Origin: Mycobacterium intracellulare ATCC 13950 | GTDB taxonomy: Bacteria; Actinomycetota; Actinomycetes; Mycobacteriales; Mycobacteriaceae | DNA length: 64,000 nt | Reading direction: 5' to 3' | Assembly (NCBI RefSeq): GCF_000277125.1 | Contig: NC_016946.1 | Coordinates: 4,092,001-4,156,000 of the forward strand | Part shown: piece after piece, positions 27,960-40,254 of the stretch | How the letters are laid out: each line of letters begins with the position of its first letter | Numbering within the stretch: position 1 is the stretch's first letter | Made by a program: the position numbers and the translations under genes | Notes under the pieces: model-generated | Told to the model about the DNA's origin: nothing | Database searches by the model: none | What the model saw: only the letters and a program-made list of their open reading frames with translations

Positions 27960-29545
27960 CCCTCCCCACCCCCAGCATCCAGTACTTCCTGCTGTCCCCG
28001 ACCCTCATCGTGTTCGGCATCGCCGTGGTGGGGGTCCTCGCCGAAGCGTTCCTGCCCAGGCGCATCCGCTACGCCGGCCAGGTGACGCTGGCCCTCGGCG
28101 GCTTGATCGCGGCGTTCGTCGCCGTCGTCGCCGTGAGCCGCTCGATCAAGAGCTCGGGGCGGGCCGCGGTCCTGGGCGCCATGGCCATCGACCGTCCGAC
28201 GCTGTACCTGCAGGGCACCGTGCTGCTGGTCGCGGTGATGGCCGTCATCTTCATCGCCGAACGGACCCAAACCAAAACGGAGAGCAAGGTTTCCGTCGCA
28301 ACGGGCGCCGGCGGCACGGGAGGCCTGGACTCGTTCACCCCGCAGGCGTCGGCGGTGCCCGACAGCGACGCGGAGCGGGAGGCCGAGCGGGCCGGAGCCG
28401 CCCAGACGGAGCTCTTCCCGCTGGCGATGCTGTCGGTCGGCGGCATGATGGTCTTTTCGGCGTCCAACGACCTACTGACGATGTTCGTCGCGCTGGAAGT
28501 GTTGTCCTTGCCGCTGTACCTGATGTGCGGCCTGGCCCGCCACCGTCGCCTGCTGTCGCAGGAAGCGGCCATGAAATACTTTCTGCTGGGCGCGTTTTCG
28601 TCGGCCTTCTTCCTCTACGGTGTGGCGCTGCTCTACGGCGCGACCGGCACGCTGCTGCTGACCGGTATCCGCGACGCGCTGGCCACACGCGGCGACAGCT
28701 CGCTGGCGCTGGTCGGTGTCGCGCTGCTGTCGGTCGGTCTGCTGTTCAAGGTCGGCGCCGTTCCGTTCCACTCGTGGATTCCCGACGTGTACCAGGGCGC
28801 CCCCACCCCGATCACGGGATTCATGGCGGCGGCCACCAAGGTGGCGGCGTTCGGCGCGCTGCTTCGGGTGATCTACGTGGCGCTGCCGCCGCTGCATGAC
28901 CAGTGGCGGCCGGTGCTGTGGACGATTTCCATCCTGACCATGGTGGTGGGGACCATCACCGCGGTGAACCAAACCGACGTCAAGCGGATGCTGGCCTACT
29001 CCTCGGTCGCCCACGTCGGATTCATCCTCACCGGCGTCATCGCCGACAACCACACCGGACTTTCCTCCACATTGTTCTATTTGCTCGCCTACAGCTTCAG
29101 CACCGTGGGCGCGTTCGCCATCGTGGGCCTGATTCGCGACGACGACGGTGTCGAGGATGCCGCGCTGTCGCACTGGGCCGGGCTGGGACAGCGCTCCCCC
29201 ATTGTGGGCGTGATGTTTTCGATGTTCTTGTTGGCGTTCGCCGGCATCCCGCTGACCAGTGGATTCGTCAGCAAGCTCGCCGTGTTCAAGGCCGCCGCCC
29301 AGGGGGGCGCCGCGCCCCTGGTGATCGTCGGTGTGGTCGCCAGCGGTGTCGCCGCCTACTTCTACGTGCGGGTGATCGTGTCGATGTTCTTCACCGAAGC
29401 CACCGAGGACACCCCGCACGTGGTGGCGCCGGGCATCCTGAGCAAGGCCGCGATCGCGGTCTGCGCCGCGGTCACCGTGGTGTTGGGCATCTTCCCGCAG
29501 CCGCTGCTCGACCTGGCCGATCACGCCGCGCACCTGCTGCACTGA
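27956..29545 (+). CDS. nuoN: NADH-quinone oxidoreductase subunit N
   Basis: A 529-residue antiporter-like subunit closing the nuo operon. It has LTMFVALEVLSLPLYLMCGL (conserved Glu helix), LLFKVGAVPFHSWIPDVYQGAP, and MLAYSSVAHVGFILTGVIAD. A hydrophilic stretch of about 50 residues (around 105-155, ERTQTKTESK to ERAGAAQTEL) is inserted between early helices and is longer than in E. coli NuoN. ATG overlaps the nuoM stop. It ends 19 bp before the convergent gene of the MoxR operon. Confidence 0.94.
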   Translation: MTLPTPSIQYFLLSPTLIVFGIAVVGVLAEAFLPRRIRYAGQVTLALGGLIAAFVAVVAVSRSIKSSGRAAVLGAMAIDRPTLYLQGTVLLVAVMAVIFIAERTQTKTESKVSVATGAGGTGGLDSFTPQASAVPDSDAEREAERAGAAQTELFPLAMLSVGGMMVFSASNDLLTMFVALEVLSLPLYLMCGLARHRRLLSQEAAMKYFLLGAFSSAFFLYGVALLYGATGTLLLTGIRDALATRGDSSLALVGVALLSVGLLFKVGAVPFHSWIPDVYQGAPTPITGFMAAATKVAAFGALLRVIYVALPPLHDQWRPVLWTISILTMVVGTITAVNQTDVKRMLAYSSVAHVGFILTGVIADNHTGLSSTLFYLLAYSFSTVGAFAIVGLIRDDDGVEDAALSHWAGLGQRSPIVGVMFSMFLLAFAGIPLTSGFVSKLAVFKAAAQGGAAPLVIVGVVASGVAAYFYVRVIVSMFFTEATEDTPHVVAPGILSKAAIAVCAAVTVVLGIFPQPLLDLADHAAHLLH

Positions 29546-29564
29546 CGGTGACCGACGTCGGCGC

Positions 29565-30029
29565 TCAGGCCAAGAACGGCCGGATCGCCAGCAGGTAGAT
29601 CACCAGCGCACCCAGCGGGGCGGCCAACGGCAACCACGGCAACTGCAACGGGAACGACGTTGCGACCAACCCGGCGAACGTAAACCCCACCGCGGCAACG
29701 GCCGTCGGCCAGCTGCTCAGCACCACCGGGGCGGCCGCGCCGGCCGCATGGCGGCACACCAGGTAGGCGGCCGCGCACAATCCGGACAGCGCGACGAACA
29801 CGACCGGCGGATCGGACAGCGTGACCGTCACGACCGCCAGCAGCACGGCAACCGTTGCGGCGAACCGGAATACCGTCCCCGCACCCACCGAAACCAGGGC
29901 CGCCACCCACGCGGCCACGGCGAAACCGTGCGAGCCCCCGGCCGCCGATCCCACCATGAGCAGACCGAACCCGGTCGCGAACGCGGGCGAGCCCAGCCGA
30001 CCCAGCGCGCCCGCACCACCGCTATCCAC
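29565..30029 (-). CDS. Small integral membrane protein, Rv3162c-like
   Basis: A 154-residue hydrophobic protein with about four or five transmembrane segments (FATGFGLLMVGSAAGG, FAVAAWVAALVSVGAG, FAATVAVLLAVVTVTL, and LGALVIYLLAIRPFLA at the end). No catalytic motif is visible and I do not recognise a characterised family. The GTG start at 30029 overlaps the stop of the DUF58 gene by 8 bp. Its place as last gene of the MoxR operon matches Rv3162c. A supporting role in the MoxR-DUF58 membrane system is inferred from linkage. Confidence 0.75.
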   Translation of the reverse strand: MDSGGAGALGRLGSPAFATGFGLLMVGSAAGGSHGFAVAAWVAALVSVGAGTVFRFAATVAVLLAVVTVTLSDPPVVFVALSGLCAAAYLVCRHAAGAAAPVVLSSWPTAVAAVGFTFAGLVATSFPLQLPWLPLAAPLGALVIYLLAIRPFLA

Positions 30030-31284
30030 GCAGCCTCCCGCGCACCCGGCGGCGGCGATCGGGCAGCACACCCATCGACTGCTCGAGGCCGCTCTCGCCC
30101 CGCCACGACACGATGTCCACACCGACGGTGGCCATGTCGCGATACATCGAGGAGCGCTGCAGCACCCACATCCGATCGACCAACGGATCCTGATCGTCTT
30201 CGAACGGCGAACTGTCGAGGATGTCCACGGCCAACACGACATGGCCCCGCCTCCGCAGATCGATGAGGGCGAGCGCGAATTCGGTGTCGAGCAGCGTGGA
30301 GAACGCGATGACGATCGCCCCGGCAGGCACCGCCGCGCGCGGCGCCAGCGTGCCCGTGGTGCGCTCGAATCGGTCACCGGCACCGAGCACGGTGTCGAGC
30401 ACCCGATAGAACTGGCGCTGCCCGATGTCGGCGCCGAGCCAGCGCGGACGGTTGCCCCCGAGCGCGACGATCCCGGCCCGATCACCGTGCCGCAGGGCGG
30501 TTTGCACCACTTGCGCCGCGCCCCGGACGACCCGTTCGGTGGCTACGGTCGCCGGACCCGCCGGCTGCCGATACCCGTCGATCAGCACGACCACGTCCGC
30601 CGCGCGGTCGGTCAACCGCTCCGTGACGTGCAGCTGGCCGCGGCGCGCGCTCACCGGCCAATTCACCGCGCGCAGTTGGTCTCCCGGCACGTAGGGACGA
30701 ATGTCGGCGTATTCCACCCCGGGGCCGACGTGCCGGGTCAGGTGGGCGCCCAGCCGGTCGAGCAACTCGATCTGCGGGATGGGCGTGGCCTGCGGCGGCG
30801 TCAGCGGAAACACGATGACCTCGGCGGCGTCGACAACGCCGGTGCCGGTGAGCAGCCCACCGCGTGCGATCACCTCGACGCGGGCCGCGATCCGGTACCG
30901 TCCCCAGCGCTGCGCCGTGGCCGCGACCGTCTTCGCCCGGCCCGCATCGGCATCGGCGATCTCGAGCTCCATCCCCTCCACGTCCGGGACCGTGAGCCGG
31001 GCGGCCGACAACCCTTGTTCTTCCCCGCTGATCCACACCCGCAGGTGCGCCTGCTCGCTTTCGAAGCATCGCTGGGCGTCGGGCTCGCCGTGCACGCGAA
31101 TTTCCGGCACCCGCCGCTGCCAGCTGATCGAACACAGCACGCCGAGCAGCGGCGCCGCGAACGCGATCAGCTGCCACCGGGCGCCGATGACGGCCGCGGC
31201 CATCGCGAACCCCGCGCAGGTGGCAACCGCGCGCGTCAATCCCGATGCGCGCCAGCGAAACTCGATCTCGCGGCCCTGCGTCAC
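30022..31284 (-). CDS. DUF58 / von Willebrand A-like membrane protein, Rv3163c-like
   Basis: A 420-residue protein with two N-terminal transmembrane helices (about residues 20-60) followed by a cytosolic or surface domain. The DUF58 hallmark is RPYVPGDQLRAVNWPVSARRGQLHV near residues 205-229, and a vWA-type region follows (VVVLIDGYRQ, IVALGGNRP, IVIAFSTLL). DUF58 proteins almost always sit beside MoxR ATPases, as here, and are thought to be their partners or substrates. GTG start lies 7 bp after the moxR stop. Confidence 0.86.
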   Translation of the reverse strand: MTQGREIEFRWRASGLTRAVATCAGFAMAAAVIGARWQLIAFAAPLLGVLCSISWQRRVPEIRVHGEPDAQRCFESEQAHLRVWISGEEQGLSAARLTVPDVEGMELEIADADAGRAKTVAATAQRWGRYRIAARVEVIARGGLLTGTGVVDAAEVIVFPLTPPQATPIPQIELLDRLGAHLTRHVGPGVEYADIRPYVPGDQLRAVNWPVSARRGQLHVTERLTDRAADVVVLIDGYRQPAGPATVATERVVRGAAQVVQTALRHGDRAGIVALGGNRPRWLGADIGQRQFYRVLDTVLGAGDRFERTTGTLAPRAAVPAGAIVIAFSTLLDTEFALALIDLRRRGHVVLAVDILDSSPFEDDQDPLVDRMWVLQRSSMYRDMATVGVDIVSWRGESGLEQSMGVLPDRRRRVRGRLRG

Positions 31285-31291
31285 GCCGGAC

Positions 31292-32269
31292 TCATCCGGT
31301 GTCCCCCGGGCTCGCGCCGGTGCGCGGCACCGGCAGCCGGTGCAGCAGCTCCCCGATGACGTCGGCGCCCTGGATCTTTCGCACCCACATCTCCGGGCGC
31401 AAGGTGATGCGGTGCGCGACCGCCGCGGTGGCGAGCGCCTTGACGTCCTCGGGGATCACGTAGTCGCGGCCGAGCAGCAGCGCGCGGGCGCGGGCGAGCT
31501 GGACCAGGTCGAGTTCGGCGCGCGGGCTGGCCCCGACCGCGACCTGCGGGTGGTGCCGCGTCGCGTTGGCCAGCGAGACCACGTAGTGCAGGACGTCTTC
31601 GTGCACGGTCACCTGCTCGACCGATTCCCGCATCGCCAGCAGGTCGTGCGCGTCCACGACCTGATTGACGGTCGGCTCGGCCGATCCGCGTTCGAGGCGC
31701 CGCCGCAACATCGAGGTCTCGTCGCGTTCGGAGAGATACCGCAGTTCCAGCCGGATCGCGAATCGGTCGAGCTGCGCCTCGGGCAGCGGATACGTGCCCT
31801 CGTACTCGATCGGGTTGTCGGTGGCCAGAACGATGAAAGGCCGTGACAGCTGGTGTGTTTCGCCGTCGATGCTGACCTGTCGTTCGGCCATCGCCTCCAG
31901 CAGCGCCGCCTGGGTTTTCGGTGGCGTGCGATTGATCTCGTCGGCGAGCAACAGGTTGGTGAAGATCGGTCCGGGCCGGAACGCGAAGCGCCCCGACTGC
32001 ATGTCGTAGATCGTCGACCCGAGCAGGTCCGCCGGCAGCAGGTCGGGGGTGAACTGCACACGGGTGAATTGCAGCCCCAGCGCGGCCGCAAAGGATCTCG
32101 CGATCAGCGTCTTGCCCAGGCCCGGCAGGTCCTCGATGAGGATGTGACCGCGCGCGAGAACGGCGGTCAGGATGAGCTTGAGCGCGGCGCGCTTGCCCAC
32201 CACCACGCGTTCTATTTCGTCGAGGATCGCCTCGCAGTGTGCGGTCGTGGTTGCTGCCGGCAGCGTCAT
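31292..32269 (-). CDS. moxR3: MoxR-family AAA+ ATPase
   Basis: A 325-residue MoxR AAA+ ATPase. Walker A is DLPGLGKT (residues 47-54), Walker B is LLLADEIN (106-113), and sensor 1 is in VLATDNP; the lid domain follows with EGTYPLPEAQLDRF, the region carrying the arginine finger. MoxR proteins act as chaperone-like ATPases that mature protein complexes with vWA partners. Position and neighbours equal Rv3164c (moxR3) of M. tuberculosis. ATG 32269 is taken because upstream in-frame sequence does not resemble the family. Confidence 0.92.
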   Translation of the reverse strand: MTLPAATTTAHCEAILDEIERVVVGKRAALKLILTAVLARGHILIEDLPGLGKTLIARSFAAALGLQFTRVQFTPDLLPADLLGSTIYDMQSGRFAFRPGPIFTNLLLADEINRTPPKTQAALLEAMAERQVSIDGETHQLSRPFIVLATDNPIEYEGTYPLPEAQLDRFAIRLELRYLSERDETSMLRRRLERGSAEPTVNQVVDAHDLLAMRESVEQVTVHEDVLHYVVSLANATRHHPQVAVGASPRAELDLVQLARARALLLGRDYVIPEDVKALATAAVAHRITLRPEMWVRKIQGADVIGELLHRLPVPRTGASPGDTG

Positions 32270-32288
32270 TTCTGGATCGCGCCCCCTG

Positions 32289-32771
32289 TCATACCTGCTC
32301 CAACTTTCGCAGAATCTCTTCCAGTGCCGCCCGGCCCGGCCCCGGCTGGCGGTCACCGTTGCGGATGACGTTGTTGGGGTTGACCCAGTCCCACAGCTCG
32401 ACACCAAAGAGCATTCGGCCGGTCGCGTGGAAGGCGGCGGGATCTTTGGCTTGCCGTTGGCCCGTGGCGATTTCGTACCGTCGGGCCAGCATCGGGCGCA
32501 GATGCCGGTCCCAGTCCGCCCGGGTGGCCTCCGACCGGCGGATGGTCGTCTCGGTGGTGGAAAGCCAGCGGCGCAACGAATCCCCGATGTCGTCGGCCTC
32601 GGGCTCGGTGCCGGCCTCGGGCCCGCGTCCCAGCGTGCGCCGCAGGCCGAGCAGTACCACGGCCAGCCCGATACCGGAGGCCGCCAACACGAGTCGGCGG
32701 TCATGCTGCGTCAGCGTCAGCAGTTCGATGGCGATGATGAGGCAAACCCCGAGGGTCGCGGTCTTTTTCAT
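32289..32771 (-). CDS. Membrane-anchored protein, Rv3165c-like
   Basis: A 160-residue protein with two short N-terminal hydrophobic helices (TLGVCLIIAIELLTLT and LVLAASGIGLAVVLLGL) and a soluble C-terminal part with RRWLSTTETTIRRSEATRAD and LFGVELWDWVNPNN. I recognise no named domain. Synteny makes it the Rv3165c counterpart. It overlaps the preceding gene by 4 bp (ATGA) and precedes moxR, so it is likely a component of the same membrane system. Confidence 0.78.
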   Translation of the reverse strand: MKKTATLGVCLIIAIELLTLTQHDRRLVLAASGIGLAVVLLGLRRTLGRGPEAGTEPEADDIGDSLRRWLSTTETTIRRSEATRADWDRHLRPMLARRYEIATGQRQAKDPAAFHATGRMLFGVELWDWVNPNNVIRNGDRQPGPGRAALEEILRKLEQV

Positions 32772-33724
32772 GCGACGCTCAGCGATCGGAGTTCGTCGAG
32801 GACCAATCGAAGCACGCGCACCGCCACGTCGCGGTGTCCCTCGTTCATCACGTGCGGACTGAACCGCGCCTCGGTGAACAGGTTCACCAGTTGTACGGCG
32901 TTATCGGCATGCAGGGCATGGCGTTCGACCGCACGGGCCAACACCTCGGAGGGGGTATCGAAGTCCTGGGGGACGGCCCCGGGAACATGCGCGAGTTCGC
33001 GTTCCATCGCGGCGTAGCAGGCGATGATCGCCTCGCGCGGCTCGCGGCTGAGGTCCGTCATCTCCGCCAGCCCACGCTCGGCGGCCCGCGCCAGCGACCG
33101 CGGCGGCGCCGCGGCCGCCGGGGATTCGGCCGGCTCGTCGGCGATGCGGAGTGCGATCGGGTGCTGCCGTCGCCTCGCCGTGGCGACCGTTCCGGCGACG
33201 ATCACGAACAACATCGCGGCCGTGCTGGCGAGCAGCACGCCGAGCATGCTCTGGGAACCGTCGCGCGGCCGGTGCTGCTGCTGCGGTGGTGGCGGCGAGC
33301 CGCCATGCCCCGACGGCGGCTGGCCGCCGGTCTCGGATGGGGAGGGAGCCGGGCCGATGCCGTGGGGCGCCAGGAGCCTGCTCAGCAGCATCACGATCAG
33401 CAGCCACGCGACGATCACCGCGAGGCCGACCAGCAACACCCGCCAGCTCGGTCGGCCCCTCCCGGTGCCCAGCATGTCGGACAGCGCCCCGGCGGACGGC
33501 GCGGGTGCACGGGGGTCTCGCAACCGCGCGACGACCGCGATCGCGACCAAGGCCAGCGTCGCCGCCAGGATGGCGACCACGAACACCATGGCCGCCCGGC
33601 CCCCCGACTCGCTGCGGGCCGCATGCTGCTGAGCCGGGAAATACCCGCGCAGGGCGGCCGCGACCACGAGTAGGAGAACGATCAGGGCCACGACCCGCCC
33701 TGTCGGCTTATCCATACCAGGCAT
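32768..33724 (-). CDS. DUF4129-type membrane protein, Rv3166c-like
   Basis: First gene of the MoxR operon, 318 residues from the chosen start. It has three transmembrane segments (VVALIVLLLVVAAALRGYF, AAMVFVVAILAATLALVAIA, VLLVGLAVIVAWLLIVML), a Pro/Gln-rich loop (PPSGHGGSPPPPQQQH), a fourth helix (MLFVIVAGTVATA), and a cytosolic helical domain (REAIIACYAAMERELAHV...TPSEVLARAVERH) of DUF4129 character. In-frame starts at 33778, 33724 and 33715 are all possible and none has a strong ribosome-binding site. Such proteins co-occur with MoxR and DUF58 and resemble transglutaminase-system partners. Confidence 0.8.
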   Translation of the reverse strand: MPGMDKPTGRVVALIVLLLVVAAALRGYFPAQQHAARSESGGRAAMVFVVAILAATLALVAIAVVARLRDPRAPAPSAGALSDMLGTGRGRPSWRVLLVGLAVIVAWLLIVMLLSRLLAPHGIGPAPSPSETGGQPPSGHGGSPPPPQQQHRPRDGSQSMLGVLLASTAAMLFVIVAGTVATARRRQHPIALRIADEPAESPAAAAPPRSLARAAERGLAEMTDLSREPREAIIACYAAMERELAHVPGAVPQDFDTPSEVLARAVERHALHADNAVQLVNLFTEARFSPHVMNEGHRDVAVRVLRLVLDELRSLSVA

Positions 33725-33873
33725 GGGCACACCACTCAACCGGTTGCCTGCCGCCGTTGCGGCACTGGCTTTGCTCATACTTGCACGTCAGGCGGCCCTA
33801 GGGCCAGGACTGGCGTTCGATAGCGTCGGTGGCGTGGTCCAGGCTTCGCCGGAGTGCGATCGACCGCCCCGGC

Positions 33874-34742
33874 TCAGTCCAGCGCGAACGGCCGGAAACT
33901 GCCGTCGAGCACTTGTAGGTGCCCGATGGTGCGTCCGGTGACCTTGCCGGGGTCGACGAGCGCCAATTCCACTGCAGCGCGGGCGAATTCATCCGCGGAC
34001 GCGGTGTCGTCGAAGTTGCGGGCGTAGTAGGAAAGCCCCGGTGTGAGGATCGGCTTGGACGGCGACAGCGCGTTGACCGCGATGTTGTGGTCGGTGAGAT
34101 CGAATGCCGCGCATTGGGTTAGATGCTCGAGCGCCGCCTTGGACCCACCGTACCCGGGCAGCACACCGCCGCTGCGGTCGGCGTACGGGCCATCACCGGG
34201 CAGTCGCGACGCGACCGAGGTGATGTTGATGATCGACCCGCCACCCGCCTCGATCATGTCGGGGCACACCAGCTGCATCAGCTCGTAAGCCGCGAACACC
34301 GCGATGTCGAAATGCCGGCGATACGCGTGCAAGGGCGTACTGACGAACCCCGGCCAGCCGGGCTTGGCGGCGCCGCTCGGCGGTTTGGCGGGCTTGGGGC
34401 GCGGTTCGCCGCCGGGCGCCGGCGGGCGGCCGGGCGCGGTGAAGGCCGCATTGTTGACCAGAATCGCGATCGGGCCCAACGCATCTCGCGCCGAGTCCAC
34501 CAGCCGGGCGATCTCGTCGCGGTCGGTCAGATCGGCGCGCACCGCGACGGCGCGTCCGCCCGCGGCCTCGATGCCGGCGACCGTCTCACCGATCGTTCCC
34601 GGCAGCCGGTCATCCCAGACCTCTTCGGTGCGCCCGGCGACCGCCACCGCCGCGCCCTCGGCGGCCAGCGCCAACGCGATCGCTCGACCGAGGCCGCGGC
34701 TGGCACCGGTGACGATCGCGGCGCGCCCGGCGAGCCGGCCCG

Positions 34743-34746
<4 letters not shown>
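33874..34746 (-). CDS. SDR-family oxidoreductase with proline-rich insertion
   Basis: A 290-residue short-chain dehydrogenase/reductase. The cofactor loop is VTGASRGLGRAI (about residues 11-22), NNA motif ILVNNAAF (about 96-103), catalytic Ser in NITSVAS, and YGGSK with the Tyr and Lys. Unusually, about 30 residues rich in Pro, Gly and Lys (PGRPPAPGGEPRPKPAKPPS and on) are inserted straight after the NNA motif. It overlaps the TetR gene by 4 bp (ATGA), so regulator and enzyme form one transcript. Substrate unknown. Confidence 0.85.
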
Positions 34747-36541
<1,795 letters not shown>

Positions 36542-36542
<1 letters not shown>

Positions 36543-37657
36543 TGCTCGGACCGCTCGACGAATACCCGGTACATCAGATCCCCCAGCCGATCGCGTGGCC
36601 GGGCTCCTCGGACCGCAACTTCTACGACCGCTCCTACTTCAACGCCCACGACCGCACCGGGAACATCTTCGTCATCAGCGGCATCGGCTACTACCCCAAC
36701 CTCGGGGTCAAGGACGCGTTCCTGCTCGTCAGGCGGGGGGACACCCAGACCGCCGTGCACGTCTCGGACGCCATCGATCAGGACCGGCTCAACCAGCACG
36801 TCAACGGCTATCGCGTCGAGGTCATCGAACCGCTGCACCGGCTGCGCATCGTGCTCGACGAAACCGAAGGCATCGCAGCCGATCTCACCTGGAAGGGGTT
36901 GTTCGACGTCGTCCAGGAGCAGCCGCACATCCTGCGTTCGGGCAACCGGGTGACGCTGGACGCACAGCGTTTCGCGCAACTCGGCAGCTGGAGCGGCCAC
37001 ATCGTCGTCGACGGGGAGGAAATCACCGTCGACCCCAACACCTGGCTGGGCAGCCGCGACCGGTCCTGGGGCATCCGCCCGATCGGCGAGGCCGAGCCCG
37101 CCGGCCGGCCCGCCGACCCGCCGTTCGAGGGCATGTGGTGGCTCTATGTGCCCATGGCCTTCGACGATTTCGCGATCGTCCTGATCATTCAGGAGGAGCC
37201 CAACGGGTTCCGTTCGCTCAACGACTGCACCCGGATCTGGCGCGACGGCCGCGTCGAGCAGCTCGGCTGGCCGCGGGTCAAGATCCACTACCGCTCGGGC
37301 ACCCGCATCCCGACCGGCGCGACCATCGAGGCCACCTCCCCCGACGGCACCGAGGTCCACTTCGACGTGGAGTCCAAGCTGCCGGTCCCCATTCACGTCG
37401 GCGGCGGCTACGGCGGCGATTCCGACTGGATACACGGCATGTGGAAGGGCGAGAAGTTCGCCGAGCGGCTGACCTACGACATGACGGACCCGGCGATCGT
37501 CGCGCGCGCGGGGTTCGGCGTGATCGACCATGTCGGCCGGGCGCTGTGCCGCGACGGCGACAAGCCACCAGTGGAGGGCTGGGGCCTCTACGAGCACGGC
37601 GCGCTGGGCCGCCACGACCCGTCGGGATTCAAGGACTGGCTGACGGTCGCGCCGTAA
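36542..37657 (+). CDS. Conserved hypothetical protein, Rv3169-like
   Basis: A 371-residue soluble protein of unknown function. It is strand-rich, with [20 protein letters not shown] in the middle and [20 protein letters not shown] near the C-terminus; its layout resembles AttH/lipocalin-like hydroxyneurosporene-synthase-type double-barrels, but that is an impression only. The ATG shares one base with the kinase stop (TAATG), so the two are coupled. Conserved pairing with the APH-fold protein implies a shared pathway. No signal peptide or membrane segment is seen. Confidence 0.8.
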
Positions 37658-37716
37658 CCGGTCCGCGCTTCACGATTTCGCCCTGCAACTCGCAGAAATG
37701 CGGTTCACTAGACCGC

Positions 37717-39063
37717 GTGTCACAGCCGCCCCGGATCGTCGACGTCGTGGTGGTCGGAGCGGGCTTTGCCGGGCTGGCCGCCGCGCGCGAGCTGAACCGG
37801 CAGGGCCACGACGTGGTGGTCTTCGAGGGCCGCGACCGGGTCGGTGGGCGGTCGCTGACCGGCAGCGTCGCCGGATTGCCGGCCGATCTGGGCGGCACTT
37901 TCGTCGGGCCGACCCAAGACGCCGTGCTGGCGATGGCGGCCGAACTCGACGTCCCCACCACGCCCACGCACCACGACGGCAAGAACCTGATCCACTGGCG
38001 CGGCTGGACGCACGCGTATCGCGGCACCATTCCCAAGCTGTCCCTGACCGGGCTGCTGGACATCGGCCGGCTGCGCTGGCAGTTCGACCGGATCGCCCGC
38101 GGCGTCCCGCTGGCGGCCCCGTGGGACGCCCGCCGGGCGCGCGAACTCGACGGCCTGTCGCTCGGCGGCTGGCTGCGCTCGGTGCGGGCAACCGCCTCGT
38201 CGCGCGACCTGCTGGCGATCGTGGCGCGGGTGACCTGGGGGTGCGAGCCCGACGACGTGTCGATGCTGCACGCCGCCCGCTACGCGCACGCGGCCGGCGG
38301 CCTGGACCGACTGCTCGACGTCGAGGACGGCGCCCAACAGGACCGCTTTCCCGGCGGCACGCAACAGATCGCCGAAGCCGCGGCCGCCGAACTGGACACG
38401 CGGGTGGTGCTGGGCGCACCGGTGCGGCGCATCGAACGCCACGGTGCGGGCGTGACCGTGACGACCGATGTCGGCGAGACCGAGGCCGGCTTCGTCATCG
38501 TCGCGATCCCGCCGGCCCATCGCGCCTCGATCGAGTTCACTCCCCCGCTGCCCGCCGAGTACGAGCAGCTCGCCCGGCATTGGCCGCAGGGCCGGCTCAG
38601 CAAGGCGTACGCGGCCTATTCCACGCCGTTTTGGCGGGCCAACGGCTTTTCCGGGCAGGCGCTGTCCGACCGGGGCCCCGTTTTTATCACGTTCGACGTC
38701 AGCCCGCACCCGGACGGTCCGGGCATCCTCATGGGTTTCGTCGACGCCCGCGCGTTCGACTCACTGCCCGGCGACCAGCGCCGTCGCGACGTGTTACGTT
38801 GCTTTGCAACGCTTTTCGGTGACGACGCACTCAAACCGCTCGACTACGTCGATCATCGTTGGGGCGCAGAGGAATTCGCGCCGGGCGGCCCGACCGCGGC
38901 GGTGCCGCCGGGGTCGTGGACGCGGTTCGGGCGGTGGCTGCGCGAACCGGTCGGCCCGATCCACTGGGCGGGCACCGAGACCGCCGACGAATGGACCGGG
39001 TTCCTCGACGGGGCGATCAGGTCCGGCCAGCGTGCGGCCGCCGAGATCACCGCGCTGCTATGA
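37717..39063 (+). CDS. aofH: Flavin amine oxidase (AofH-like)
   Basis: A 448-residue FAD-dependent amine oxidase, the length of Rv3170. The dinucleotide fold is [20 protein letters not shown] at the N-terminus, with [15 protein letters not shown] next and the LGGTFVGP segment. The C-terminal FAD segment is [25 protein letters not shown]. It would oxidise an amine to an imine/aldehyde with release of H2O2 and ammonia. GTG start is 59 bp after Rv3169. The Cys for covalent FAD attachment in animal monoamine oxidase is absent from the C-terminal region (GTETADEW), so FAD is probably non-covalent. Confidence 0.9.
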   Translation: MSQPPRIVDVVVVGAGFAGLAAARELNRQGHDVVVFEGRDRVGGRSLTGSVAGLPADLGGTFVGPTQDAVLAMAAELDVPTTPTHHDGKNLIHWRGWTHAYRGTIPKLSLTGLLDIGRLRWQFDRIARGVPLAAPWDARRARELDGLSLGGWLRSVRATASSRDLLAIVARVTWGCEPDDVSMLHAARYAHAAGGLDRLLDVEDGAQQDRFPGGTQQIAEAAAAELDTRVVLGAPVRRIERHGAGVTVTTDVGETEAGFVIVAIPPAHRASIEFTPPLPAEYEQLARHWPQGRLSKAYAAYSTPFWRANGFSGQALSDRGPVFITFDVSPHPDGPGILMGFVDARAFDSLPGDQRRRDVLRCFATLFGDDALKPLDYVDHRWGAEEFAPGGPTAAVPPGSWTRFGRWLREPVGPIHWAGTETADEWTGFLDGAIRSGQRAAAEITALL

Positions 39064-40023
39064 GCTGATCCGGCTGGTCGCCGATTGGTGGATCGCCGCT
39101 TCGGCCAGCGTGCGCAGCTGGCGGCTCACCTCGCGCGGGTGCTCGAGCATCGAGCAGTGCCCACCGGGCAGCTCCACCAGACCGATCAGATTCGGCACGT
39201 CGCGTGCGATCCGGCGGGACTGGCTGATCGGTGTCAGCCGGTCGCGTTCGCTGCCGATGACCAGCGTCGGCACCGTCAGCCCGCTCAGGTCGAGATAGCG
39301 GGACCCCATCGACGTGACCAGCGCCCGCGCGCAGCCGGCCCGCCCCCGCGGCGACGTGTTCTCGAAGAGCTCGTAGACGAGGCGGGCGATGCTCGGGTCG
39401 GCGTCGCGCCCGGTCGCCAGCATCGCGACCACATAACGGCTCGGGATGCGGGCCGCACCCGGGACGGGAAACCCACCAAAGACGCCGATGAGGGCCTGCC
39501 CGGCGAGCACCCGCGCCGGCGACAGCCCGTGGGGCACCGCGAGAAGTTGCACGTTGCGAATCAGGTCGCCGCTCGTGGTGTTGATCAGCGCGACGGCGTC
39601 GGCGCGCCGCGGAACCTTGTGCCGGTAGCGCTCCGACCACGCGGCGATCGTGATGCCGCCCATCGAGTGGCCGGCCACCACCGCCCGTTCATGCGGCGCC
39701 AGCGTCGCGTCTAGCACCGAATCCAGATCGGACGCAAGGTGTTTGAGGCTGTACGCCTTGGCCCGCGGTACGCCGCTGCGGCCGTGCCCGCGATGGTCGA
39801 ACGCGATCACCCGGTAGTCGCCGGCCAGGTCGACGATCTGGTAGGCCCACGCGCGGATCGCGCACGTGATGCCGTGCGTCAAGACGATCGGATAACCGTC
39901 AGCAGGCCCGAACACCTCCGCGTGCAGCCAGGTGCCGTCGGCCGCGCGGACCGGCAGGGTCTCGCTCGGTGGCAGCCGTTCGGGGAACGGGTCAAAAGCG
40001 CGTACCGCCCGTCGAGCACTCAT
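39058..40023 (-). CDS. hpx: Alpha/beta hydrolase / non-haem haloperoxidase-like (Hpx)
   Basis: A 321-residue alpha/beta hydrolase. HG motif [13 protein letters not shown] (oxyanion region), nucleophile GHSMGG near residue 132, acid in GSERDRLTP and His in PGGHCSML are all present, so it is likely active as an esterase or similar; haloperoxidase activity of such proteins is usually a side reaction. It follows aofH convergently with a 6-bp overlap, as Rv3171c follows Rv3170. The start at ATG 40023 excludes about 36 upstream residues that do not fit the fold. Confidence 0.85.
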   Translation of the reverse strand: MSARRAVRAFDPFPERLPPSETLPVRAADGTWLHAEVFGPADGYPIVLTHGITCAIRAWAYQIVDLAGDYRVIAFDHRGHGRSGVPRAKAYSLKHLASDLDSVLDATLAPHERAVVAGHSMGGITIAAWSERYRHKVPRRADAVALINTTSGDLIRNVQLLAVPHGLSPARVLAGQALIGVFGGFPVPGAARIPSRYVVAMLATGRDADPSIARLVYELFENTSPRGRAGCARALVTSMGSRYLDLSGLTVPTLVIGSERDRLTPISQSRRIARDVPNLIGLVELPGGHCSMLEHPREVSRQLRTLAEAAIHQSATSRISS

Positions 40024-40254
40024 GCGCCGCTCCCCCCTCGAACACGGCCCCGTCGCCGCAGCTAAGGATGAGACGATTTTATCCCGACATTCGGTATTGG
40101 TTTGGGAAATCCGGCTCTTCGGGTACCACATCGCGCTGACCGACGTACGGACGTGGATCCGCCCGGCTCCGGCCGCCGCGACCGGCGCGGTGCTCGGTGG
40201 GCGCTATGCCGCGAAGCAACTGCTGCACCGGGTGAGCGGTTGATCGCGCGGCCG

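Noticed and set aside
29552..29561. CCGACGTCGG palindrome between nuoN and the convergent gene as a terminator
   Set aside because: It has no loop and no U-tract, so it cannot form a useful hairpin; more likely chance in GC-rich DNA.
40079..40243. Possible small plus-strand peptide (about 48 residues ending AAKQLLHRVSG) between hpx and the AraC gene
   Set aside because: The translation looks somewhat protein-like, but no convincing start codon or ribosome-binding site was found, and I do not recognise a family.
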